Positions 8,519 to 16,964 of a stretch of 64,000 nt of DNA are shown here, piece after piece. How positions within the stretch are numbered: the first letter of the stretch is position 1; each line of letters starts with the position of its first letter. Under the pieces are notes generated by a model. It made no database searches and was not told the DNA's origin. It was given only the letters and a program-made list of their open reading frames with translations. The stretch is from an uncultured Flammeovirgaceae bacterium. Lineage in GTDB: Bacteria > Bacteroidota > Bacteroidia > Cytophagales > Cyclobacteriaceae. The stretch lies in assembly GCA_937883755.1 (NCBI GenBank), contig CAKZYA010000063.1, forward strand, positions 186,001 through 250,000. The letters are read 5' to 3'. Both the position numbers and the translations under genes were made by a program.

Positions 8519-10042
8519 TCACCAAAATTTCCACCAAGGTTTTCCCTCACCCCCTCTTTCTTGAGAAAGATGTTCTGATCCTACTAAGGAACCATGAGCA
8601 GGCTGAGCACTTTTCTTCGGATAGCGAATAGTGTGGGTATAGCCGTGTTTCTTCAGAACAGCTTCGGTACGCTTTGCGAGGTCAGCACCTATTTCAGGGT
8701 TGACTGAATGGATATGATTAGCATACCCTCGGATAGACGCTAGCAGATTGTCACTTCCGTTCCAGTGCTTTCCTTCCAACCCGTCCTTTTCGATTTGAAA
8801 TAGCAGAGCTTTAAATTTTTTGATGCTCTTACGATTCACCGTAAGCTTTTCGTTGACAACCACCCCAGTAACTTCACGCCGAGTACCTTTACGCATAATA
8901 CGCAGCTTATCTGGATGCAGTACTAACCCTTCTTCTTTGATTACGCGTCGCACGTTTCCGAGTAATTTGGTGATATGTTTTCGGTTTTCACCACTGGTTG
9001 AAAAGGTCATATCATCGGCATAGCGAGTATAGGTGAAACCGTATTTTTGAGCTAGCCCAAGCAAACGGGCATCCAGCTTACGGCACAGAATATTTGTTAG
9101 AGCCGGACTGGTAGGTGCGCCTTGAGGCAATATGCGCTCACCTTTCGCCACAAAGTAGTTTTTACCATCCAGCACTACTTGATCCACTTCAGGCTCAGTA
9201 CACAACAAAGCCAATACGGTAGCAATCTTTTCGGAGTATCCTAAATTGCGAAAAATACCTTTAACTCGGGGGTATCCGATGGTTGGAAAAAAGTCCTTCA
9301 GGTCTATGTTGATGACTAGTTCTGCTTTCAGGTGAGGAGTGGCATTGGTGATAATACTACGCTGAGTGGCAAAACCGTGAGCCGCGGGATGAATAGCTAC
9401 CTTGTTTAGTAGGTTTTCTAAAACCCAATGCTGAACTTTTTTCAGCCGGGGCATCGGAGCTGAAATCAGGCGTTTACCGCCACTTTTCTTACGAATGTAA
9501 AATCGTTTGTAGTGCGATACTTTGCTGACTTTTCGGTTGTAGGACAAAAATCGTAACTCACCCATCGATATACCCATTGCTTCAGCCAATACAGCTACAT
9601 CTGAAAAAGCGGGTAGGTTATAGCGATTTAGTTTTTCAGCATCAGCCTCCCCGGGTTGTAGCCCGGCTGATACTTTCTCGCCCAGATAAATGATCTCTTT
9701 TTCCCGAAAGGCTTGCCACTGTTGGGCTTTTTCAATGCGCTCTTGCTTTTTTCGCTCTTTGGTTTCCAACTGCTTGCGCCGCGATTCTGCCATCCGCTCC
9801 CGCCGGATTTCCTTCAGCATCTGCTCTTGATTACCGAACTTTCGCTGTTTAGCGGCCAATTCACGAAGTTCACGAGTCAGTTCACCTTCTTCTTTGATTA
9901 ATTGCTCAGGAAGCGATGGCATACCTTCCTGATCGGGCCAGAAACCCAATCGCTTCATCTCCGCGAGAATATACTCATCCTTAGACGAAGCCCTGATTTT
10001 ATCGTAAAGCTGCTGCCGGGTTAATTGGGAAGAGTCACTCAT
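8519..10042 (-). CDS. Retron reverse transcriptase with N-terminal coiled-coil extension
   Basis: Reverse transcriptase that would prime on, and copy, the adjacent msr-msd RNA into msDNA. In the 507-residue product the palm motifs are visible: INIDLKDFFPTIG (first catalytic Asp about 247), ILPQGAPTSPALTN, and the catalytic YADD (341-344). Retron-specific marks are NATPH at 233-237 (NAxxH) and REVTGVV at 390-396 (VTG). Residues 1 to about 150 form an extension rich in Lys, Arg and Glu that should be a coiled coil; a long N-terminal extension is, as I recall, also found in some myxobacterial retron RTs. The frame is open up to 10135, but that would run into the msd hairpin, so I chose the ATG at 10042. 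The last 15 or so residues (RGGEGKPWWKFW end) look like read-through into a low-complexity repeat. Not a group II intron RT: no maturase X domain is seen. Confidence 0.93.
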   Translation of the reverse strand: MSDSSQLTRQQLYDKIRASSKDEYILAEMKRLGFWPDQEGMPSLPEQLIKEEGELTRELRELAAKQRKFGNQEQMLKEIRRERMAESRRKQLETKERKKQERIEKAQQWQAFREKEIIYLGEKVSAGLQPGEADAEKLNRYNLPAFSDVAVLAEAMGISMGELRFLSYNRKVSKVSHYKRFYIRKKSGGKRLISAPMPRLKKVQHWVLENLLNKVAIHPAAHGFATQRSIITNATPHLKAELVINIDLKDFFPTIGYPRVKGIFRNLGYSEKIATVLALLCTEPEVDQVVLDGKNYFVAKGERILPQGAPTSPALTNILCRKLDARLLGLAQKYGFTYTRYADDMTFSTSGENRKHITKLLGNVRRVIKEEGLVLHPDKLRIMRKGTRREVTGVVVNEKLTVNRKSIKKFKALLFQIEKDGLEGKHWNGSDNLLASIRGYANHIHSVNPEIGADLAKRTEAVLKKHGYTHTIRYPKKSAQPAHGSLVGSEHLSQERGGEGKPWWKFW

Positions 10043-10054
10043 AAGATGTAAAAA

Positions 10055-10304
10055 AAGTAGCAACCGGCGAACTTCGTACACTCTCAGGACTGGAGAGTTC
10101 AACTCAAGCACCCCGCTACTAGTATGATATTTCACATCTCCGATGTGACACCGGAAATGTCATACTAGTAGCATGGGGTGCACCGTAATGAACGCGCCAG
10201 TGACGCGTTGCCAAACTATAGGCCAGAGGGGCGATCCACCACTCAAAAGGCAAGTCTTGCCCAATCAGGCTGTACCTGACCAGGATCGTTACCGGCTGCT
10301 ACTT
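10055..10304 (-). ncRNA. Retron msr-msd non-coding RNA
   Basis: The template RNA of the retron, read on the minus strand between the SWIM gene and the RT gene. Its ends are complementary: the a1 arm at 10292-10304 (AAGTAGCAGCCGG) pairs with the a2 arm at 10055-10067 (CCGGTTGCTACTT) over 13 positions with one G-U pair. After a1, the msr part folds with an enclosing stem CGATCC/GGATCG (10283-10288 with 10232-10237) around two small hairpins (TCAGG/CCTGA and GGCAA/TTGCC). A perfect AACGCG/CGCGTT hairpin follows (10191-10209), then the long msd hairpin (10108-10181), and a last ACTCTC/GAGAGT hairpin (10080-10098). This layout (a1, msr stems, long msd hairpin, a2, RT) is the standard retron arrangement. 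The priming guanosine and exact msDNA ends cannot be fixed by eye. Confidence 0.88.
10108..10181 (-). repeat. msd long hairpin (template of the msDNA stem)
   Basis: A 74-base inverted repeat inside the retron RNA. The outer arms GCACCCC and GGGGTGC pair perfectly, then after a two-base bulge (AT) the arms GCTACTAGTATGA and TCATACTAGTAGC pair, then one C-A mismatch, ATTT with AAAT, and an inner TCACATC/GATGTGA stem with a GGA loop. More than 25 base pairs in total. Reverse transcription of this segment would give the DNA stem-loop of the msDNA. Confidence 0.85.
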
Positions 10305-10333
10305 AAGTTCAAGTTAAAATAATTGGTTAAAAT

Positions 10334-11980
10334 TTATACTGTTTTTTTATTTTTTCCGTACGCTAATCGCAGTGCCAGCATATGCTCGCAAGGCCCTTGG
10401 TACAATTTATTCTGCTGAAAGAAATTGCAGTTGCACGTGGGCTTCACCATTCGTTCGTCAGTATCTAAAATTATCGTCGGATTGTACTCTCGCTGCGCTC
10501 CTGCTATCGTTCCCTTTACCATCACTCCCAACCGTTGATCTTCTATCAAGTCAATGCTTACTTTGTCCTGATTGAGCAACTCATGCGCTTTTTCTTCCCG
10601 AGGGTTGGCAAAGCGCAACTCATCCGTAGGTAAAGGCTCACGACGCAATTCACGGATGCGGTATACTTGCTTGTTTAAGTCGTAAATAACCCGTCCGGCT
10701 TGCACGAATGTTCCTAATGCTCCTAGCACTACGTTCCGATCAAGCTCTAGTCGCTTTGCTAACGAATCGGCTGACTCTTGCCAGTTTTCTTTTAGAGCGG
10801 TATAAACTTTCTGCTGGGTGAGTGAATCCACTTCCTGACGGGGAGCCAACAGATCAAAGTTTCCCAGGCGCGACCAATCGTTTGCTGTCCAGCCGGAAAG
10901 CCCCAGCGTAAAGGTCATATCACCCAAATCGGCTTCGTAGAAGGAAGGCATTCCGGTGCCGAGTAAGGTCACGGTAAACTTCTTCGCTACGGGGATCAAT
11001 CGTTCTAAAGTCATCAGCCGACGGCGTCCCCAAATCCTGATTTCGTCAGCTTCATTGCCCAAGTAGGGCGACCGATCGCAGGTAATGTCTATATTCCAGG
11101 GTTCTACCGTAATGCGAATCGGTTGTCCGGGCGATAGATGAAAACGTAACGAGCGAGGACTTTCTTTTTCTTTACGGCGTTTGAGAACAAATAACAAATT
11201 GTGTACGTCCATTGGGTGCAGCTCCAGGCGATGAGCGTCGAGGGTCATAGCCGAACTTACTTGTAAAAAGCCGCGCACCCACGATTCCGGCAGATCAATC
11301 TTTACTTCCTGGTAGGCATCACTGTCGGTAGTTTGCACCTCAAAGCCACTAGGATCGATTTTAAGCTCGGTGTCTTTGTAGGTCCGAATCTTCTGAAATT
11401 CGTCGTAGAGAGCCGATGAATAATCGATATTGGTAGTGCCACAGGCAAATTCATCAATTTCCTGAAACACTTCGTAGCCGCAACTTAGCTTGCCGTAGGA
11501 AGACTCGTCTTGGCTAAAGCACTCAAAAAATACCTCATCGGGGTGCACCGTAATTACAGGATCGAGTACGAACCAAGCGTCCCGGTCTTTTTTGTACAAA
11601 AAATCAAAATACGCCCGACGAGCCTTATAGAATGGTTCCATCACGGCATCGCGCTTCTGCCGTAGGGCTTGCAATTGTTCCATCTTTTCGTCTACTTGGG
11701 TATCAACTGCTTCTTTGCGAGCCATCGCTTCAGCTAGCCAGATCGGTTCCTGCTCAGCCAACCAGGCTTGATAGTCGGTGCGTTCTTTGGGCTTAAAGCG
11801 AAGGTCAGAAACCACAATATCGTGTAGGGCAGAAATAGCTTCGCGAAACGCCAGATGCTGTCGCAGCTTACCAATGAAGTACGTAGGTTCTCGCAAGGTG
11901 TCGGGGGCAAACTCCATCCCTACTGCTTGTGAAGAGCTTTTCACCTGAGTACTTCCTGAATAACGGTAGTTAAATATCAT
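10334..11980 (-). CDS. SWIM zinc-finger protein, retron-associated
   Basis: 548-residue protein of unknown activity encoded directly before the retron RNA (30 bases to the a1 arm). The C-terminus carries a SWIM zinc-binding motif, CNC-N-(12)-C-E-H, at residues 516, 518, 531 and 533; SWIM fingers bind DNA or proteins. An Ala/Gln/Arg-rich helical segment lies near residues 85-120, and about residues 400-460 (TQQKVYTALKENWQES, LAKRLELDRNVVLGALG, then YDLNKQVYRI) look like a winged helix. I see no nuclease, protease, NAD-cleaving or membrane domain. The frame is open to 12061, but the ATG at 11980 overlaps the stop of the previous gene as ATGA, a classic coupling signal, and is the likely start. 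Known biology: SWIM proteins often occur in pairs with WGR proteins. That it is a retron effector is inference from position. Confidence 0.88.
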   Translation of the reverse strand: MIFNYRYSGSTQVKSSSQAVGMEFAPDTLREPTYFIGKLRQHLAFREAISALHDIVVSDLRFKPKERTDYQAWLAEQEPIWLAEAMARKEAVDTQVDEKMEQLQALRQKRDAVMEPFYKARRAYFDFLYKKDRDAWFVLDPVITVHPDEVFFECFSQDESSYGKLSCGYEVFQEIDEFACGTTNIDYSSALYDEFQKIRTYKDTELKIDPSGFEVQTTDSDAYQEVKIDLPESWVRGFLQVSSAMTLDAHRLELHPMDVHNLLFVLKRRKEKESPRSLRFHLSPGQPIRITVEPWNIDITCDRSPYLGNEADEIRIWGRRRLMTLERLIPVAKKFTVTLLGTGMPSFYEADLGDMTFTLGLSGWTANDWSRLGNFDLLAPRQEVDSLTQQKVYTALKENWQESADSLAKRLELDRNVVLGALGTFVQAGRVIYDLNKQVYRIRELRREPLPTDELRFANPREEKAHELLNQDKVSIDLIEDQRLGVMVKGTIAGAQREYNPTIILDTDERMVKPTCNCNFFQQNKLYQGPCEHMLALRLAYGKNKKTV

Positions 11981-14900
11981 ACGGTCTCGGGTTCTACGAC
12001 AGTAATCGGTGATTCTAAAGACGGATACTGCATTTTCAATTGGTGCATCAGTTGGATACAACGAGCTTTATCAGTGATGGCGATAGTAGGGGAAACACGG
12101 GTAAGCAAAGGTAGTACCCAGGCGGCTACCGCCTCGTCTTTTTGAGCCTCCTCACCTAAAAAAGTAAAAGCGCGCTGTTTGGCCACACTGCCTCGGTTCA
12201 CTTGCGAAAGTACTGAAGTAAAGTAGTAATCCATTTTCTGCAAGCGTTCTGGATTGCCAGCCGCGTAGCGGGTCAGATAGTTCGTAACGAACAGTTGTAA
12301 CTGAGTATTGGGGTGCTGGCTCAGTTTTAGCATGTATTCAATACCATTGGCCTCCTGAAAGTGTTGGGTAATTTGTTGCAAACCGAATTGCTGAATCTCG
12401 GGTCTTACTCGATCACAAAGACTTACGAGTAATTCCGGAGTCCAATCTTCTTGCCGAAACTGCTCGGCAAAGAAACGCATCGCAAACTGACGAGAATCTT
12501 CCCAACTAGCATCCAGTAGCTTGAGTGCTTTCTCACGCTCGTAGCGGATACGCGGTACGTTCTTCTGAAAATAGTTGTGAGCTACCTCACGCAGTTCTAG
12601 CATCTCGTGACTACCCAATGCCACAATTTGCTCTAGGGCAACTTGCTCTAAATCTACTTGCTGCTTAAGCAACTGAGCACCCAATAGGTGAGCTTCTCGA
12701 TAATCAGCGTCGATCAGTTTCCATATCTGATCAGAGGAAATATGCTGAAAATAGTCTGACAATTGCTGGCGAAATAGTCGCTCTAAATCCTGATGAATGC
12801 CTTCCTGCGTTTCTTTGCGCCACAGTAAAGGAAGCAGAAGCTCGACGAGTTCGCGCCCAAAGGCAGGGTGATTTTTTAGCAACCGTCCGATTACTGGCTG
12901 TACCTGCTGGCGGATTTCGGGGTGAGCCGATAAGCAGAAGCTGGTGAGTACATCTTTTCGCTCGATGAGTACGGCATCGGGCAGCTGTCCGAATAATTCT
13001 ACTCCAACACCTCGTACCGAAGCGAAAGGACTGGTGATAAATGCTTCAAAAATAGTATCGGATAGTGCTTGGGCATTATTTTGCCGAAGTAGGATCTTTC
13101 CAGCTAACAGCGGAAGCGGTTCCAGCGGGTGCGCGAGTAAAGGTTGCCAAATGGCTTCATCTACCGTAGCAAATGCATCGGGAAAAACTAGCAGCAGGCT
13201 ATCGCTCACCCGAGCTGCGTAGGCGTTAGTCGTGGCTAATTGTTCTTCATCGGCCGGCGGCTGAAGTTGAAGCAGGTGCTGTACTACTTCCTGCACAATC
13301 GCAGCAGCCTGAGCAGGTTCTACCTGATGTTGGGTCAGTAGATTGCGCGCCCACACATGTACTTCTTCTTGCTCCGAACGCAACAAACCAGAAACGAACG
13401 ACGAATGAGTAACAAATGTTTTCGGCTGATCATCTACCCAACGCATACCTAGAGCCTGCGCTTCTGGTAACGGGCAAGTGAGCAAAGCTAATACCAGCTC
13501 TTGGTTAGGGTTTTTGGCATCATACACTGATTCTGCTAATTCTAGTCCGAGCTGATGGCTTTCCGAATACGGTTGGTTAAGCAGATTGGTGATCAGCGTG
13601 GGAGTTACGTACTCGTCTCGGTGAGGATTGGCCCGAAATGCTTTTATAGCAAACTCGTTCACAATTCGGCAGTGGCTTTGTTGCAATAGCGTAACAAGTG
13701 CCTCGGGAGCCTCATCCCATAAATTTGGGAACGCCTCTTCCCGCACGGCCGGAGCTGGTTCGCTCGGTTGGTAGGGAGGCGTACATCGCCACCGTCCTGC
13801 CGCCTTAGCCAGCGTGTAGCGAGGGCTATTTTGGTACAGTAAAAAACCTAGAATTGGATACACCGAATAGTCGGCAAAGTAGGTATCTGTTCTTCGGGAA
13901 TTCCACCGATCATTCACATATTCGTAGGAATATTCGGTTCGTTTTTCAGCTCCCCGGGCATCAGCATCGCTGAAGTTGAGTAGTATGTCGCGGGCGTAAT
14001 TAGTGTACTGAGAACTTTTAGCGTCACCCATGCGCGTGAGCCAGCGTAACGAACGTCGCTGTAAATACTGACGAGTTTTCTGAGAATAGGCCACCCTAGG
14101 TCGTTCTTTAGCAAACTCTTCTCTCAAGTTATTAATATATTCTCCGTCCAGATAAGCGTAATCACCCCAGTGGGGTATCTTAAAATATTCATCCGTTTTG
14201 TCAATACGGGCGGTTATAGTGCCATACAGCCTGGTATCGTCTCTCAGTTCGGCGGCTTTGAGCAAATAGCGTACTTGATGAAAGTAGTTAGGGCGAAACG
14301 GAATCAGGGGAAGCAGCTCGCAAAGAACCTCCATAACGAACGGGTACTGATCGGACACGCGGGGAAGTAAAGAAAGAAAGGAGGTTTCTTCAACCTTAAG
14401 CTCGATCAGTAATTCGCTTAGCTTTTTCGCTAAAGTATCCGGCTGTTGGTTCACAATCGGCTCGCGGATGCTTTCCGGCAATTGCTCGAGAGTTTGCTGT
14501 ACTAATTGCTGGTGATCCGCTTCTGAACCAATCAGGCTTAAAGCTTCGGTGGCGATCCGACTAACGGTCGGAGTAGCCTGTTGCTGTAGCTTGCGAAGTT
14601 TCTCGGCCGACTCAGCGCTACCGCAACGACCTAATGCCCACGCCAGGCTGTAGTCAAAGAGGGCTTCGTTGCGAAGAGGGATGGCCCGGAGGTGGGCTTC
14701 AGCCTCTGGCCACCGCATTTCTCCGGCTCGCCAAACCACCCGCGATAACGGCCAGCTCGATTCGTCATAAGAACCTTGAGCGGCTTTCTCGAGGTAACTT
14801 AGTATCGTAGATTTTTGGGCTGAGGTATCAGTGTCTTGGGCTTTACCAATTTCTGGGGCTTGGCTATTCCCGATAGCTTGGTATCCCTTAGAAGTTTTTT

Positions 14901-15108
14901 CGTTAACCAACTTGGTAAAAACCTTTTCGGCTTCAGCCAGAGGTACTGGAAACACGGTTTTGGTTCCTTCCCGCAATTGAGCGCCACGCTTACCATAGCG
15001 GAAGTTAACTACATACTCATTGGTGCCCACTTCGCATAGATCTACTTCGTAGACTTTATCAGAAGTACCTTGCTGTAAAAAAAGCCTAGCTTGTTGGATA
15101 ATTTTCAC
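11977..15108 (-). CDS. WGR-domain protein with HEAT-like repeats, retron-associated
   Basis: 1,043-residue protein, first gene of the retron operon. Residues 1 to about 80 form a WGR domain: FLQQGTSDKVYEVDL, then NFRYGKRGAQLREGTKT, where YGKRG stands at the Trp-Gly-Arg position. WGR domains of PARP enzymes bind nucleic acid ends. The rest is long and all-helical with many repeated two-helix units (for example the stretches around residues 120-230 and 480-900), as in HEAT/ARM-type solenoids and the MolR-like WGR proteins. No catalytic motif is recognisable. Its stop codon overlaps the start of the SWIM gene by four bases, so the two are translated together. The operon promoter should lie in 15109-15274 but no clear consensus is seen. 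A sensor or scaffold role in anti-phage defence is inference. Confidence 0.88.
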   Translation of the reverse strand: MKIIQQARLFLQQGTSDKVYEVDLCEVGTNEYVVNFRYGKRGAQLREGTKTVFPVPLAEAEKVFTKLVNEKTSKGYQAIGNSQAPEIGKAQDTDTSAQKSTILSYLEKAAQGSYDESSWPLSRVVWRAGEMRWPEAEAHLRAIPLRNEALFDYSLAWALGRCGSAESAEKLRKLQQQATPTVSRIATEALSLIGSEADHQQLVQQTLEQLPESIREPIVNQQPDTLAKKLSELLIELKVEETSFLSLLPRVSDQYPFVMEVLCELLPLIPFRPNYFHQVRYLLKAAELRDDTRLYGTITARIDKTDEYFKIPHWGDYAYLDGEYINNLREEFAKERPRVAYSQKTRQYLQRRSLRWLTRMGDAKSSQYTNYARDILLNFSDADARGAEKRTEYSYEYVNDRWNSRRTDTYFADYSVYPILGFLLYQNSPRYTLAKAAGRWRCTPPYQPSEPAPAVREEAFPNLWDEAPEALVTLLQQSHCRIVNEFAIKAFRANPHRDEYVTPTLITNLLNQPYSESHQLGLELAESVYDAKNPNQELVLALLTCPLPEAQALGMRWVDDQPKTFVTHSSFVSGLLRSEQEEVHVWARNLLTQHQVEPAQAAAIVQEVVQHLLQLQPPADEEQLATTNAYAARVSDSLLLVFPDAFATVDEAIWQPLLAHPLEPLPLLAGKILLRQNNAQALSDTIFEAFITSPFASVRGVGVELFGQLPDAVLIERKDVLTSFCLSAHPEIRQQVQPVIGRLLKNHPAFGRELVELLLPLLWRKETQEGIHQDLERLFRQQLSDYFQHISSDQIWKLIDADYREAHLLGAQLLKQQVDLEQVALEQIVALGSHEMLELREVAHNYFQKNVPRIRYEREKALKLLDASWEDSRQFAMRFFAEQFRQEDWTPELLVSLCDRVRPEIQQFGLQQITQHFQEANGIEYMLKLSQHPNTQLQLFVTNYLTRYAAGNPERLQKMDYYFTSVLSQVNRGSVAKQRAFTFLGEEAQKDEAVAAWVLPLLTRVSPTIAITDKARCIQLMHQLKMQYPSLESPITVVEPETV

Positions 15109-15274
15109 ACGCGTAACAGTAGGTGATTACCTTCGTTAAATTAGAAAATAAACCGGATAGTTAACACCATTTTATCCAGATAATAATAAGAAGATTTGAG
15201 CTTTATATTTACTAAATTGAAGCAGATACTAAACGTAATACTTTTAATCATAGATTTTTTGGCGTTTTCTTTAA

Positions 15275-15421
15275 TTATAATCTATTCATTTTTTCTAGGG
15301 GCTTCTCTTTATTTTTAACTAGCTTTACAATTTCATCAATGAGATAATATTTATCCTCAGAAAGCAAACAGAGTAGTTGGTGTCTACTAGAAACTATCTT
15401 ATATAGCTCGTTTACGCTCAT
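15275..15421 (-). CDS. Possible 48-aa small protein upstream of the retron operon
   Basis: A short frame on the same strand as the retron genes, from an ATG at 15421 to a TAA at 15275. The product starts MSVNELYKIVSSRHQLLCL and continues with an acidic-basic helical stretch (ending EKPLEKMNRL), 48 residues with no Cys pair, signal peptide or known motif. It lies 166 bases before the WGR gene. The surrounding DNA (15109-15457) is AT-rich and otherwise empty. It may be a small regulator or chance; comparison with related loci would decide. Confidence 0.3.
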   Translation of the reverse strand: MSVNELYKIVSSRHQLLCLLSEDKYYLIDEIVKLVKNKEKPLEKMNRL

Positions 15422-15457
15422 ATTTTTTGATCAAGTAACCTGTTGAGTGCTAGCGAA

Positions 15458-16549
15458 ATGAGAGTACTGTTTTTTATAGGTTCTACTATCAATTGGCTTC
15501 TAGCAATCAGCGTTAGTGGCCTGGCGCAGGATAATACTTCTTACGCAGGTGTAAAGGCATACACTGGCTTCATTATTCCCCACTCCGCTGAATTACGTGA
15601 TGTATCGGCGAGGAACCTGTGGGGGATTGGGCTAGAAGCAGGAAGGGTGCTCAAAACCGAGCAGGCATGGGCAAACTGCAATTGCTTCTCTAAGGTAGGT
15701 ATTGGAGCCAACTACTTTAATTACCGTAACCCTCAGGAGTTGGGTGAATCATATAACCTCACTATTTTCGGTGAGCCATATCTTAGTTTTAGGCGTAATT
15801 GGTTTCTCACGCTTAGAGGCGAGGCAGGCGTAAGTTACTTGACCCGAGTATATGATCAAGCTACCAACCCCCGTAATACGTTCTTTAGTTCACCTCTCAG
15901 TTTCCTTATCTTAGCTAACTTTACCCTAAACTACCGTTTTCAAGACAACTACATTTTCCGCCTATCAGCTAACTACAACCATATCAGCAATGGGGGAATG
16001 CGCCACCCTAACAAAGGCATGAACTTTCCTACTCTATCGTTGGGAGTTGAGAAGCACTTTGGAAAATCAGAATTCCCTCAGTACACTAAACAACCAGGGT
16101 TACGAAAACGTAACTGGTATCGCTATCTCTTCTTAGGGGCATCTCGGAGAACGTTGGAAGGCAACCGCTTGCACAGCCGGACTGACCATTTGAATGCAGG
16201 AATAGAAACCGGGTTTATGCGATCAGTCACTAATATCAACGCATTATCTGGTGGCATTGAGTTATACTATAATGGGATACAGGCGGAGCAAGCCCGGCGG
16301 TACAATGAAGAGGCAGTTCCATTACGCTGGTCACTTATGCTGGGGCATGCTCTGGTATTTGGTAAGTTTTCATTTACCCAGCAGGCTGGTTACCATCTGT
16401 ACCAACCCTTCGCCCTGGTTAACAAATCTTTCTTCCAACGCTACGCCTTATACTATCAGTTAGGGACATGGCTACACGTGGGTACTTCACTGAAAGCTTA
16501 TGGACACGTAGCTGATTTTATGGATGTGAGGATTGGAACTCGGTGGTGA
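15458..16549 (+). CDS. PagL-like acyloxyacyl hydrolase, outer-membrane barrel
   Basis: Predicted outer-membrane beta-barrel of the PagL/acyloxyacyl hydrolase family, which removes acyl chains from lipid A. The first ATG (15458) gives a signal peptide (MRVLFFIGSTINWLLAIS, cleavage after LAQ). An upstream TTG at 15443 is possible but less likely. The family motif is at YNHISNGGMRHPNKGMNF, with the conserved His-Ser pair and the N-x-G turn; further strands alternate aromatic residues to the C-terminus (VADFMDVRIGTRW). At 363 residues it is longer than classical PagL (about 170), as is usual in Bacteroidota members. Transcribed divergently from the retron operon. Enzymatic activity is inferred from the motif only. 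Confidence 0.75.
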   Translation: MRVLFFIGSTINWLLAISVSGLAQDNTSYAGVKAYTGFIIPHSAELRDVSARNLWGIGLEAGRVLKTEQAWANCNCFSKVGIGANYFNYRNPQELGESYNLTIFGEPYLSFRRNWFLTLRGEAGVSYLTRVYDQATNPRNTFFSSPLSFLILANFTLNYRFQDNYIFRLSANYNHISNGGMRHPNKGMNFPTLSLGVEKHFGKSEFPQYTKQPGLRKRNWYRYLFLGASRRTLEGNRLHSRTDHLNAGIETGFMRSVTNINALSGGIELYYNGIQAEQARRYNEEAVPLRWSLMLGHALVFGKFSFTQQAGYHLYQPFALVNKSFFQRYALYYQLGTWLHVGTSLKAYGHVADFMDVRIGTRW

Positions 16550-16616
16550 CTATATTGTTGACAACGCCATCCCTTGTCTAATTTTTCCGCGACCAGGAAG
16601 TTTTTTCTAACTTCCC

Positions 16617-16930
16617 GATGTAAATGTCGATCTACAGACTATTCTCACCAAAGATGTAGTCAAGACTGGAGAAAGAGTTCGAAACGATAAGGATATTATT
16701 TTTGATTACTATGAATATGTTGTTAGTTCCATCCATTTTAACCTCCAGCTCTGGGTTATCTTTCCGAGTGAGCCAACCAGCTTACAAATTGTTAATTAGG
16801 TTATTATTGCAGCCAAAACGGCATCACCATTCAGTTCCCTATCCGCAATCTGGATTTTGGTATTAAAGGCAGCACAAAGTTATCAGAGCTAGATTTGGGC
16901 ACGGCTTTGAATGGTAGTCGTAAAGAGTGA
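16617..16930 (+). pseudogene. Decayed C-terminus of an MscS-type mechanosensitive channel
   Basis: Between two intact genes lies a stretch that reads as the last part of a small-conductance mechanosensitive channel in two frames. The frame from 16617 gives DYYEYVVSSIHFNLQLWV before a TAG at 16797; this resembles the usual DYGDSSINFELRVWV of MscS proteins. A different frame from 16811 gives SQNGITIQFPIRNLDF and stops at 16928; this matches the conserved C-terminal FRENGITIPFPQRDLH. No start or transmembrane part is present. A frameshift with a small deletion between the halves explains the arrangement. A small inverted repeat (GGAAGTT/AACTTCC, about 16600-16620) precedes it. The rest of 16550-16964 shows nothing else. 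Confidence 0.55.
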
Positions 16931-16964
16931 TACTTGAATAAGTTGGTTAAATAGATACTTCCTT

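Noticed and set aside
8444-8580. Plus-strand small frame beginning MREGLMNSN
   Set aside because: It runs across the 3' end of the RT gene on the opposite strand, with no domain or context support.
8519-10042. Group II intron reverse transcriptase
   Set aside because: No maturase or HNH domain and no intron RNA ends nearby; NAxxH and VTG motifs and the adjacent msr-msd RNA point to a retron.
10043-10135. In-frame extension of the RT reading frame to an ATG at 10135
   Set aside because: It overlaps the msd hairpin and the a2 arm; the ATG at 10042 just after a2 fits retron organisation better.
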